A DNA stretch of 55,393 bases. It comes from an uncultured Flavonifractor sp. (GTDB taxonomy: Bacteria > Bacillota > Clostridia > Oscillospirales > Oscillospiraceae). Both the position numbers and the translations under genes were made by a program. Positions 18,172 to 26,496 of this stretch are shown piece after piece. Position 1 is the stretch's first letter; each line of letters opens with the position of its first letter. The stretch is taken from assembly GCF_944385615.1 (NCBI RefSeq), contig NZ_CALWXV010000011.1, forward strand, positions 1 to 55,393, given 5' to 3'. The notes under the pieces were generated by a model. It searched no databases, was not told the origin of the DNA, and saw only the letters and a program-made list of their open reading frames with translations.

Positions 18172-20009
18172 TGCCGCTGAAGCCGGGCGTATACATCATG
18201 CAGGACGCCAAAAATGTGGTCATCTATGTGGGTAAGGCCAAGGCCCTGAAAAACCGGGTGAGCCAGTATTTTGCCAACCTGGCCTCCCATACCGAAAAGA
18301 CCCGGGCCATGGTGAGCCAGATCGACCACTTCGACGTTATCGTGGCCGACTCGGAGTTTGAGGCCCTGGTACTGGAAAACTCCCTCATCAAGCGCCACCA
18401 GCCCCGGTACAACATCCTGCTGAAGGACGGCAAGGGCTATCCCTACATCCGCTTGACGGTGAAGGAGGAATACCCCCAATTTTCCCTGGCAGGCAAGGCG
18501 GCGGAGGACGGGGCCCGGTACTTTGGCCCTTACGGCAGCCGGGGCAATACTCAGAATATCATTGACGCGCTGCGGATCGCCCTCAAGCTGCCCTCCTGCA
18601 ACAAAAAGTTCCCCCGGGATATCGGCAAGGAGCGGCCCTGTCTCAACTACCACATGGGCCAGTGTGACGGTTACTGCCGGAAGGAAATGGACCAGAGCCG
18701 CTACCGGGAGGCCATCGACCAGGCAGTCCGCCTGCTGGAAGGCAAGTTTCAGGAGGTGGGGGACGAGCTGAAAGCCGAGATGGAGCTGGCTGCGGAGGAG
18801 CTGCGCTTTGAAAAGGCCGCAGAGCTGCGGGACCGGTACCGGGCCATTGAGCTGCTGGGCAAGCGGCAGAAGGTGGTGGCTGGCTCTCTGGCCGACACCG
18901 ATGTGGTGGGCTTTCACAAGGGAGAGACCACCAAGAGCTGCTTTGTGGCCCTCCACTTTGTGGAGGGAGAGCTGGCCGCCAAGGACTGGGACCTGATCGA
19001 CACCCCCATGGAGGAGGACACGGCGGACATCCTCTCCGCCCTGGTACGGCAGTACTACGGCGGCCGGGGGAATCTGCCCCGCCAGATCTTGCTGCCCTGC
19101 GAGCTGGAGGACCGGGTGCCGTTGATGCGGCTGTTCTCTGAGGCGGCGGGGCGGCGGGTGGAGCTGGTGACCCCCCAGCGGGGAGCCAAGATGGACCTGA
19201 TCCGCCTGGCCAACAAAAACGCGATAGAAGAAGTGGAGCGCTGGACCACCCGGGAAGAGCGGCAGAGCAAGCTGATGGAGCTGCTGGGCCGGATGCTGGA
19301 CCTGGAAAGCCCGCCCCGGCGGATGGAGTCCTATGATATCTCCAACCAAGGGGCCGACGACATTGTGGCCTCCATGGTGGTGTATGTAAACGGTAAGCCC
19401 CTGAAGCGGGACTACCGCCATTTCAAGCTCAAGGACATGGACGGCCCCGACGACTACGCCTCCATGGAGCAGGTGCTCCGGCGGCGGTTCAAGCGCTACC
19501 TGGATGGGGACGAGAAATTTGGGGACAAGCCCGACCTGCTGCTCATTGACGGCGGACAAAACCATGCTAAGGTGGCGGCGGGAGTGCTGGAAGAGCTGGG
19601 ACTGTCCATTCCCATCTTCGGTATGGTGAAGGATGACCGCCACCGCACCCGGGCCCTGGTGACGCCCGAGGGGAAGGAGATCGGCATTCAGGCAAACCAG
19701 GCGGTCTTTTCCCTCATCGGCCAGATCCAGGAGGAGACCCACCGCTTTGCCATCGAGTTCCACCGCCAGCAGCAGAACCAGCGGGTGAAGGGCTCGGTGC
19801 TGGACAAGATCCCCGGCGTGGGGGAGAAGCGGCGAAGCCAGCTGCTCAAGCACTTCAAGAGCGTAAAGAAGATCCAGGCCGCCACCCAGGCCCAGCTGGC
19901 TGAGGTGGTGGACAGACGCACCGCCCAGGCGGTCTACGACTATTTTCATCAGAAGGGGGACCAACCCACATGCGAGTCATCACCGGAATCGCCCGGGGCC
20001 GGAAGCTGA
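18135..20009 (+). CDS. uvrC: Excinuclease ABC subunit C
   Basis: A 624-residue UvrC of normal length. The N-terminal GIY-YIG nuclease is visible (GVYIMQDAKNVVIYVGKAKA near residue 18), the UVR domain (MELAAEELRFEKAAELRDRY) near 220, the RNase-H-like C-terminal nuclease around LLLIDGGQNHAKVA near 475, and tandem helix-hairpin-helices (IPGVGEKRRSQLLKHF) near 560. With UvrAB it cuts on both sides of bulky DNA lesions. Its last 40 bases overlap rsmD, giving an atypical tail rich in Ser/Pro. The leader is rearranged (see 17882-18171). Confidence 0.96.
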   Translation: MTFDELKEKAHALPLKPGVYIMQDAKNVVIYVGKAKALKNRVSQYFANLASHTEKTRAMVSQIDHFDVIVADSEFEALVLENSLIKRHQPRYNILLKDGKGYPYIRLTVKEEYPQFSLAGKAAEDGARYFGPYGSRGNTQNIIDALRIALKLPSCNKKFPRDIGKERPCLNYHMGQCDGYCRKEMDQSRYREAIDQAVRLLEGKFQEVGDELKAEMELAAEELRFEKAAELRDRYRAIELLGKRQKVVAGSLADTDVVGFHKGETTKSCFVALHFVEGELAAKDWDLIDTPMEEDTADILSALVRQYYGGRGNLPRQILLPCELEDRVPLMRLFSEAAGRRVELVTPQRGAKMDLIRLANKNAIEEVERWTTREERQSKLMELLGRMLDLESPPRRMESYDISNQGADDIVASMVVYVNGKPLKRDYRHFKLKDMDGPDDYASMEQVLRRRFKRYLDGDEKFGDKPDLLLIDGGQNHAKVAAGVLEELGLSIPIFGMVKDDRHRTRALVTPEGKEIGIQANQAVFSLIGQIQEETHRFAIEFHRQQQNQRVKGSVLDKIPGVGEKRRSQLLKHFKSVKKIQAATQAQLAEVVDRRTAQAVYDYFHQKGDQPTCESSPESPGAGS

Positions 20010-20527
20010 AGGAGCTGCCCGGCCTGGAGACCCGGCCCACCACCGATAAGGTGAAGGAGTCGGTGTTTAACATCGTTCAGTTTGATATCGAGGGCCGGCG
20101 GGTGCTGGACCTGTTTGCCGGCACCGGCCAGATGGGTATCGAGGCCCTGTCCCAGGGGGCGGCCTTCTGCACCTTTGTGGATCTGCGGAAGGAGGCCGCC
20201 GCTGTGGTGCGGGAGAATCTGGCCCATACCAGACTGGCCGACAACGCCCGTGTGATCCAGGGGGATTACCTGGCCTTTTTGACCGGCTGCCGGGAAAAAT
20301 TTGACCTGGTATTTCTGGACCCGCCCTACAACACCGGCATGCTGGAGAAGGCCCTTGAGACCATCGCCAAGATTGACATTATGACGGAGAATGGTATAAT
20401 AGTCTGCGAAAGCCCCGCCGAAGCGGCGCTGCCGGAGCTGGAAGCCCCCTATGTCCGGGGGCGGGAGTACCGCTACGGCAAGATCAAACTCACCCTTTAT
20501 CATCGCGCCAGCGGCAACAGGATGTGA
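19970..20527 (+). CDS. rsmD: 16S rRNA (guanine966-N2)-methyltransferase RsmD
   Basis: A 185-residue class I methyltransferase with the RsmD pattern: N-terminal MRVITGIARGRKL, RPTTDKVKESVFNI near residue 22, SAM loop VLDLFAGTGQMGIEA near 44 and catalytic DPPYNTGM near 120. It overlaps the uvrC end by 40 bases in another frame and is followed after 7 bases by coaD, the usual rsmD-coaD pair. Confidence 0.95.
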   Translation: MRVITGIARGRKLKELPGLETRPTTDKVKESVFNIVQFDIEGRRVLDLFAGTGQMGIEALSQGAAFCTFVDLRKEAAAVVRENLAHTRLADNARVIQGDYLAFLTGCREKFDLVFLDPPYNTGMLEKALETIAKIDIMTENGIIVCESPAEAALPELEAPYVRGREYRYGKIKLTLYHRASGNRM

Positions 20528-20534
20528 AGCCTCT

Positions 20535-21032
20535 ATGAAGACTGCGATCTACCCCGGCAGCTTTGACCCCATCACGCTGGGGCATCTCAACATCATCAAG
20601 CGGGCGGCTGTTTGCTTTGACCGGCTGATCGTCTGCGTGCTGGTGAACTCGGAAAAGGTAAACCGGGGGCTCTTTACCCCGGAGGAGCGCACAGAGCTGA
20701 TCCGCAAGGTGGTGGCCAAGCTGCCCAACGTGGAGGTGGACTGTTCAGCCACCCTGCTGGCGGAGTATGCCCGGCAGAAGAAGGCGTGTACCTTGGTGAA
20801 GGGCCTGCGGGCGGTATCTGACTACGAAAATGAGCTGCAAATGGCCCTCATTAACCGGAAACTCAATCCCAGGCTGGAGACCATGTTTCTGCCCTCCAGC
20901 GCCAAATACACCTACGTCAGTTCCAGTGTGGTCAAGGAAATGGCCCGCTATGGGGCGGACCTGTCGGACTTTGTCCCCCGTGAGATCATTGAGGACATCC
21001 GGCAAAAAATCGAAAGCGGGAGGGATCGCTGA
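20535..21032 (+). CDS. coaD: Phosphopantetheine adenylyltransferase
   Basis: A 165-residue CoaD with the nucleotidyltransferase signature YPGSFDPITLGHLNII at the N-terminus, VKGLRAVSDYENELQMA near residue 88 and the YTYVSSSVVKE ATP-binding stretch near 125. It performs the penultimate step of coenzyme A synthesis. The ATG at 20535 is chosen by comparison with the family; the frame is open further upstream but overlaps rsmD. Its stop overlaps the next start (TGATG). Confidence 0.97.
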   Translation: MKTAIYPGSFDPITLGHLNIIKRAAVCFDRLIVCVLVNSEKVNRGLFTPEERTELIRKVVAKLPNVEVDCSATLLAEYARQKKACTLVKGLRAVSDYENELQMALINRKLNPRLETMFLPSSAKYTYVSSSVVKEMARYGADLSDFVPREIIEDIRQKIESGRDR

Positions 21033-21541
21033 TGGCTACCGGTGTGGAAGAACTGCTGGATATGCTCTATGAGATGATCGAAGACGCCAAGAATATGCCC
21101 CTGAGCAGCGATAAGTGTATTTTGGAGCGGGATAAGGCGCTGGACCTGCTGGACGAGATCCGGGGACAGTTTCCCATGGAGCTGAGCGAGGCCAAAAAGC
21201 TCATTGCGGCCCGCACAGAATATATCAACTCCGCCAAGCGGGAGGGCGAGCTCATCCGCAAGCAGGCGGAGGATCAGGCCCGCCAGATGGTATCGGAAAA
21301 CGAGCTGCTGGCCCAGACCAAGCAGAAGGCCAACGAGATGATGCGTACCGCCGAGGAGCGCAGCCGGGATCTGCGCAAGGCGGCCAACGACTACTGTGAA
21401 GACGCCCTCCGCCGCACCGAGGAGGCGGTGGCCGAGGCTTATGACGAGATCAAGAAGTCCCGCGCCCGGTTCCGGGCAGTGGCCGGCGGCGGCTCCATTC
21501 CGGGAGGACGTCAGCCCTATGACGCCGCGGTGGACGAATAA
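21032..21541 (+). CDS. Coiled-coil protein downstream of coaD
   Basis: A 169-residue, highly charged, mostly helical protein. Residues about 20-150 are a continuous coiled coil rich in Ala, Glu, Lys and Arg (for example EDQARQMVSENELLAQTKQK), followed by a short Gly-rich tail. It resembles DivIVA-like or ATPase-stalk-like coiled-coil proteins commonly annotated after coaD in Clostridia, but without a defining N-terminal motif I leave it unnamed. It is translationally coupled to coaD and ends the operon. Confidence 0.7.
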   Translation: MATGVEELLDMLYEMIEDAKNMPLSSDKCILERDKALDLLDEIRGQFPMELSEAKKLIAARTEYINSAKREGELIRKQAEDQARQMVSENELLAQTKQKANEMMRTAEERSRDLRKAANDYCEDALRRTEEAVAEAYDEIKKSRARFRAVAGGGSIPGGRQPYDAAVDE

Positions 21542-21650
21542 AAAGAGAACTGAGACAGGAAACAGCAAAGGCCTCCGCTGCGTACGGCGGAGGCCTCAGC
21601 CATTTACTTCGGTATATTTACATAATACAATAAAAGGGTAACTTTTTTTG

Positions 21651-21678
21651 CGCCTTACTCCCGGGTAAGGCGTTTTTT
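21651..21678 (+). terminator. Terminator upstream of the division cluster
   Basis: An 8-bp stem CGCCTTAC/GTAAGGCG with a 6-base loop, followed by six T. A second GC-rich inverted repeat (AGGCCTCCGC with GCGGAGGCCT) lies 60 bases earlier without a T run. Confidence 0.85.
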
Positions 21679-21786
21679 AGCGCCGATCAGAAACGAAAAA
21701 GAATCGAACATATGTTTTTGGTGCAAAAAACAACGAATTTTGCGGTAAAATAAGGGAGTTTTGCAGTTAAAAAAGAGAAAAAACTA

Positions 21787-21815
21787 TTGCAATTCTGTTA
21801 CATAACATTTATACT
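21787..21815 (+). promoter_or_regulatory. Promoter of the mraZ division/cell-wall cluster
   Basis: TTGCAA (21787-21792), a 17-base spacer and TATACT (21810-21815). TGGAG and TGGGG, ten bases apart just downstream, are reminiscent of MraZ boxes but too few to be certain. The 200 bases before it are A/T-rich and carry no other recognisable feature. Confidence 0.75.
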
Positions 21816-21885
21816 GAAGAAGTCAGTGGAGCGAAATGGGGGAAATACCCACTCCAATTCACTGTGATGGAGGGAAGTGAATGGC

Positions 21886-22302
21886 GTGACCGGTACCTAC
21901 GAGCACAGCATCGATGGGAAGGGTCGCCTGTTCATTCCAGCCAAACTCCGGGAGGAGCTGGGGGCTACGTTTTATCTGGCCGTGGGCGTGGACGCCTGCC
22001 TGGCCATCTATCCCCAATCCACCTGGGACAAGTTTACAGAAAAATTTTCCTCTCTCCCTATGAGCCAGTCCAAGGTCATGCGTCCGCTGTTTGCCAACGC
22101 CGCCAAGTGCGAGCTGGACAGCCAGGGCCGTATCGTCATCCCACAGAAGCTGCGCAAGTATGCCGGACTGGAGAAAGAAGTGGTCATTATCGGCGTCAAT
22201 GACCGGGCTGAGATCTGGAGCGCAGCGGCCTGGCAGGCCCAGGAGGAGGAAGAAATGACGCCGGAGAAGATGTCCGCCTGTATGGAGATGCTGGGGTTCT
22301 GA
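21886..22302 (+). CDS. mraZ: Transcriptional regulator MraZ
   Basis: A 138-residue MraZ with two SpoVT/AbrB-like repeats: GTYEHSIDGKGRLFIPAKLRE at the N-terminus and CELDSQGRIVIPQKLRKYAG near residue 80. MraZ usually autoregulates the dcw cluster it heads. Two GTG starts are possible: 21886, 11 bases after GGAGGG, which gives the family-typical N-terminus, or 21877, which is only 2 bases from that site. I prefer 21886. rsmH begins 1 base after its stop. Confidence 0.93.
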   Translation: MTGTYEHSIDGKGRLFIPAKLREELGATFYLAVGVDACLAIYPQSTWDKFTEKFSSLPMSQSKVMRPLFANAAKCELDSQGRIVIPQKLRKYAGLEKEVVIIGVNDRAEIWSAAAWQAQEEEEMTPEKMSACMEMLGF

Positions 22303-22303
22303 G

Positions 22304-23245
22304 ATGAAGGAAACAGAGTTTTCGCATAAGCCGGTTTTACTGGCAGAATGTATCGAGGCCCTGCGCATCCGGCCGGAGGGACTCTATCTGGATGGTACCT
22401 TGGGCCGGGCGGGGCACAGCCGGGAGATTGCCCGGCGGCTGACCACCGGCCGGCTGATTTGTGTGGACCGGGACCAGGCGGCCCTGGATGCGGCGGAAGA
22501 GCGGCTGGCTCCATGGCGGGATAAGGTCATCCTGGTCCACAATAATTTTTGTCAGCTGGATGCCATTTTGGACGGACTGCACCTGAACGGCGTGGACGGG
22601 ATGCTGTTTGACCTGGGGGTATCCTCCCCGCAGCTGGACGACGCCGCGCGGGGGTTTTCCTATATGTCCGACGCGCCGCTGGATATGCGGATGGACAAGT
22701 CGGACAGCCTGACCGCCCGGGCGGTGGTCAATGAATGGCCACAGGATGAGCTGCGGCGTATCCTGTGGCAGTACGGCGAGGAGCGCTACGCCTCCGCCAT
22801 TGCGGGGGCTATCGTGCGGGCCCGGGAGAAACAGCCGGTGGAGACTACGCTGGAGCTGGTGGAAATCATCAAAAGCGCCATGCCGGCGGCGGCCCTGCGA
22901 GAGAAGCAGCATCCCGCCAAGCGTTCCTTTCAGGCCATTCGCATCGCAGTCAACGACGAGCTGGGGGCGGTAGACAGCATGGTGCGCGCCGCGGTGCCCC
23001 GCCTCAATCCCGGCGGCCGTCTGGCCGTAATCTCCTTTCACTCACTGGAGGACCGTATCGTCAAAAACGGTCTGGCAGCATACGCCAAGGGCTGTACTTG
23101 CCCGCCGGACTTCCCTGTGTGTGTGTGTGGGAAGAAGCCGCAGATTAAACTGATTACCCGAAAGCCTATTGTGTCCGGCCCGGATGAGCTGCAAGAAAAC
23201 CCACGGGCCCGCAGCGCCAAGCTGCGGGTGGCGGAAAAGCTTTGA
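22304..23245 (+). CDS. rsmH: 16S rRNA (cytosine1402-N4)-methyltransferase RsmH
   Basis: A 313-residue RsmH/MraW. Signatures: HKPVLLAECIEALRI at the N-terminus, YLDGTLGRAGHS SAM loop near residue 28, GMLFDLGVSSPQLD near 100, RGFSYMSDAPLDMRMD and a C-terminal CTCPPDFPVCVCGKKP. It modifies C1402 in the ribosomal P site. It is the normal second gene of the cluster. Confidence 0.97.
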   Translation: MKETEFSHKPVLLAECIEALRIRPEGLYLDGTLGRAGHSREIARRLTTGRLICVDRDQAALDAAEERLAPWRDKVILVHNNFCQLDAILDGLHLNGVDGMLFDLGVSSPQLDDAARGFSYMSDAPLDMRMDKSDSLTARAVVNEWPQDELRRILWQYGEERYASAIAGAIVRAREKQPVETTLELVEIIKSAMPAAALREKQHPAKRSFQAIRIAVNDELGAVDSMVRAAVPRLNPGGRLAVISFHSLEDRIVKNGLAAYAKGCTCPPDFPVCVCGKKPQIKLITRKPIVSGPDELQENPRARSAKLRVAEKL

Positions 23246-23289
23246 GGGCCAGCGGCTGATCTTACGAATGAGAATGGAGTGGAGCAGGC

Positions 23290-23844
23290 ATGGCGACTGC
23301 CGTAAAGCGCAGAAAACGTTCTAAATATGACACCGTACCCTATGATCTGTATGACGGCTCTGCGGTACGGCAGCTTCGGCAGGAAGAGGTCCTGCAGCCC
23401 CGCCGCCCCATGGTGCGGCCTCGGGAGCGGACGCTGGCCCGGCCCAGAATCCGGGTCCGGGAGGCGGGCGCCGTCTCCCCCTTCGCGGTGGTGGGCTTTC
23501 TGGCGGTGGCGGCCTTTTCGGTGCTTCTGCTCTTCAGCTATGTACAGCTGGCGGTGATCTCCGATCAGGTGGTCAGCCTGCGTTCCGAGCTGACCACCTT
23601 AAAGACCGAAGAGGCCAAGCTCCGGGCTCAGTATGAACTGGCTTATGATCTGGACGCCATCGAAAGCGGCCTGAGCGAAGGCAACACCATGGTCAAGCCT
23701 CAGAATGGACAGGTGATCTACGTGGACCTGTCGGAGCCTGATTCCGTGACCTACTTTGAGAATGAGAGCGGCGCCACTGGCCTGAGTGGCGCTGTGGAGG
23801 AGCTCCAGTCCATCGTCACGGAAATCATGGAATATTTCAGCTGA
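23290..23844 (+). CDS. ftsL: FtsL-like division protein
   Basis: A 184-residue bitopic membrane protein in the ftsL slot between rsmH and the PBP. A long basic cytoplasmic tail (residues 1-60) precedes one transmembrane helix (about 65-87) and a short leucine-zipper-like coiled coil (about 90-115), with an acidic extracytoplasmic tail. FtsL sequences are poorly conserved, so the call rests on topology and position. The cytoplasmic tail and the C-terminal extension are both longer than in B. subtilis FtsL. Confidence 0.75.
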   Translation: MATAVKRRKRSKYDTVPYDLYDGSAVRQLRQEEVLQPRRPMVRPRERTLARPRIRVREAGAVSPFAVVGFLAVAAFSVLLLFSYVQLAVISDQVVSLRSELTTLKTEEAKLRAQYELAYDLDAIESGLSEGNTMVKPQNGQVIYVDLSEPDSVTYFENESGATGLSGAVEELQSIVTEIMEYFS

Positions 23845-23926
23845 ATGGCGCCATATACTGCACTGGCAGACAATAGAGAGAGGGCTGCCCCACAAGAGGC
23901 CGCCCCTGTAACGGATACATAAGAGA

Positions 23927-23956
23927 GGGCGTAAGAAAAGAAATTTTCTTACGCCC
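23927..23956 (+). promoter_or_regulatory. Strong hairpin between ftsL and the PBP gene
   Basis: A perfect 13-bp stem (23927-23939 with 23944-23956), loop GAAA, followed only by TTCGG. The lack of a U tract argues for partial attenuation or RNA processing rather than full termination inside the cluster. Confidence 0.6.
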
Positions 23957-24018
23957 TTCGGCTATCAACCAGGTCCAAATATAAACACACAGCATCCCAC
24001 AAGCGAGGTGAGCCGGTT

Positions 24019-26454
24019 ATGGCACAGAGAAAGAAAGGCAACCGCGTGATCCGGCAGCGTCCGGATCGGCGCGCCAACCGCACCATTTTGATTCGCAGCC
24101 TGTTTTTGATGGCGATTTTTGGCCTGCTGGCCTTTATACCGCTGTTTGTCAAGCTGTGGCAGATCCAGATCAGCCAGCATGAGTATTATCAGGACCTGGC
24201 GGTCCAGCAGCAGACCCGGGACAGCACCGTTACCGCCAACCGGGGCACCATCTATGACAGCAACGGCGAGGTGCTGGCCATGAGCGCCACAGTCTACAAC
24301 GTGCAGCTCTCTCCCCGGGACCTGGTGGAGACCCAGGAGAGCTACCAGAAGGCGGTGGAGAAGGCCCAGGAGAGCGGCGGCAAGCTGCCCGACTATCCGG
24401 AGCCCACCGACCAGTTTATCGCGGAAAATCTGGCCGCCATTCTGGAACTGGAAGTGGAGGATGTCCTGGACCATTTGCAGAATAAGAACTCCCAGTATGA
24501 GATGATCAAATACCGGATCGATCCGGAGGAGTCGGACGCCGTCCAGGAATTCATCACCGAAAACCATCTGTCCCACGGCATCTATCTGATGCCCACCAGC
24601 AAGCGGTATTATCCCAAGGGCAGTCTGGCGGCCCAGGTGATCGGCTGGGTCAATCCCAATCTGGACAATGTGGGGGCCTACGGCCTGGAGGCCCAGTTTG
24701 AGAGCGAACTCTCCGGCCAGACCGGCCGGGTGGTCACCGCCAAGGACGGCGTGGGTACCGAGCTGCTCTACCGCTTTGAGGACTATTACGACGCCACCGA
24801 CGGCGATAATCTGACGCTGACGCTGGACGCCACCATCCAGTCCTACTGTGAGAGCATCCTTCAGGAGGGGGTGGAGCAGTTTGACGTCCAGGACGGCGGC
24901 TTCTGCATCGCCATGGACCCCAACACCGGAGCCATTCTGGGCTGGGCCAATTCTCCTACATATGATCCCAACGATCCCTGGACGGTCAGCGACCCGGTCT
25001 TGCAGGCCTATCTGGAATCGGTGAAAAGCAACCCCGCCTCCAACGAGGCGGCCTATCAGAAGGCGCTGGCGGAGGGGTGCTCCGCTGAGGAAGCCGCCGA
25101 GGCCTCCATATCCAATGCCAAGTGGGTGGTCCAGAACGCCCAGTGGACCAATAAGGCGGTTACCAGCTCCTACGAGCCCGGCTCCACCTTTAAGTCTGTT
25201 GTACTGGCCGCCGCCCTGGAGGAGGGCGTGGTCAGCGAGAGCGACCACTTTTACTGCTCCGGCAGCGTGATGGTGGAGGGATACGACGATCCTATCCGCT
25301 GCTCCGACCGGGACGGTCACGGCGACCAGGACTTGGCCAAAGCGGTGGCCAACTCCTGCAACCCGGCCTTTATTGCCATCGGCCAGCGGCTGGGGGCGGA
25401 AAAGTTCTACGACTATCTGGAGGACTTTGGCTTCCTGGGGCCCACCAACATTGACATGCAGGGCGAACCCAGCAGCGGCGGACAGATCGTCTGGAGCCGG
25501 GACAGCTTTACCAATGTGGACCTGGCGGTGGCCTCTTTCGGCCAGCGGTTCAATGTTACCCCTCTACAGCTCATCACCGCCGCCTCCGCCGTGGTCAACG
25601 GCGGACACCTGATGCAGCCCTACGTGGTGAGCCAGATCACCGACGCCGACGGCAACGTGATCCAGCATACCGAACCCACCGAGATACGGCAAGTGGTCAG
25701 CGAACGGACCAGTGAGCGGTGCCGCACCATTCTGGAGAAGGTGGTGGACGGCGGCACCGGTAAGAACGCCGCCGTGGAGGGCTACCGCATCGGCGGCAAG
25801 ACCGGTTCCTCTGAGACCACTGAGACAGACCACACCATCGTCTCTTTCCTGGGTTTTGCCCCGGCGGACGATCCTCAGGTGGTTATTCTGCTGGCCTATG
25901 ATAATCCCAAGCCCGCCTATCCCGGCGCCAACGTTACCGCCGATCAATGGTACATCAGCGGCGGCAACATGGCGGCCATCAAGGCCGGCGAGCTGCTGGA
26001 AAAGATTCTGGATCACCTGGGCGTGGAGAAGAGCTATTCCGCCAATGACGATGTGCTGGTGCCCAACCTGAACGGCCTGAATCTGGCCGACGCCACCTCC
26101 GCCCTGCAAAAGAACAATCTGACTATCCGCACCGTGGGCGACGGCGATACCGTCACCGGCCAGATCCCGGCCAACGGGGCCTCCATTCCCGGCGGCAGCG
26201 AAGTGGTGGTCTATATGGGTGTGGATGTGCCCACCGATCAGGTCACGGTGCCCAACCTGGACGGCCTGAGCATGGACCAGGCCAAGCAGAGACTGTCGGC
26301 CCTGGGCCTCTATCTGAAGGCCACCGGAGCCACAGAGTACGGTTCCAATGTGGTGGCCTACGACCAGTCCATTGCCGCCGGAACCAGCGTGGACCGGGGC
26401 ACGACCGTCGAGGTGCGCTTTACCGACTCCACAGCCAGCGGCGCGGGCCTGTAA
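24019..26454 (+). CDS. ftsI: Class B penicillin-binding protein with two PASTA domains (FtsI/SpoVD type)
   Basis: An 811-residue septal transpeptidase. One membrane anchor (about residues 23-45), a dimerisation domain from TVTANRGTIYDSNGEVLA, then the transpeptidase with the three active-site motifs: STFK (Ser nucleophile) near residue 393, SCN near 449 and KTG near 594. Two PASTA modules follow (about 673-733 and 741-805). It cross-links septal peptidoglycan with FtsW. Both FtsI and the sporulation paralogue SpoVD have this layout; as the only PBP here it is more likely the division enzyme. Confidence 0.93.
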   Translation: MAQRKKGNRVIRQRPDRRANRTILIRSLFLMAIFGLLAFIPLFVKLWQIQISQHEYYQDLAVQQQTRDSTVTANRGTIYDSNGEVLAMSATVYNVQLSPRDLVETQESYQKAVEKAQESGGKLPDYPEPTDQFIAENLAAILELEVEDVLDHLQNKNSQYEMIKYRIDPEESDAVQEFITENHLSHGIYLMPTSKRYYPKGSLAAQVIGWVNPNLDNVGAYGLEAQFESELSGQTGRVVTAKDGVGTELLYRFEDYYDATDGDNLTLTLDATIQSYCESILQEGVEQFDVQDGGFCIAMDPNTGAILGWANSPTYDPNDPWTVSDPVLQAYLESVKSNPASNEAAYQKALAEGCSAEEAAEASISNAKWVVQNAQWTNKAVTSSYEPGSTFKSVVLAAALEEGVVSESDHFYCSGSVMVEGYDDPIRCSDRDGHGDQDLAKAVANSCNPAFIAIGQRLGAEKFYDYLEDFGFLGPTNIDMQGEPSSGGQIVWSRDSFTNVDLAVASFGQRFNVTPLQLITAASAVVNGGHLMQPYVVSQITDADGNVIQHTEPTEIRQVVSERTSERCRTILEKVVDGGTGKNAAVEGYRIGGKTGSSETTETDHTIVSFLGFAPADDPQVVILLAYDNPKPAYPGANVTADQWYISGGNMAAIKAGELLEKILDHLGVEKSYSANDDVLVPNLNGLNLADATSALQKNNLTIRTVGDGDTVTGQIPANGASIPGGSEVVVYMGVDVPTDQVTVPNLDGLSMDQAKQRLSALGLYLKATGATEYGSNVVAYDQSIAAGTSVDRGTTVEVRFTDSTASGAGL

Positions 26455-26496
26455 CGGCTGCTGAGGAATCATCCATCCAGAAAGCGGGGTGTGTGC

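Noticed and set aside
18150-19964. 604-codon minus-strand frame opposite uvrC
   Set aside because: Shadow of uvrC codon bias; composition is unnatural and no start signal is present.
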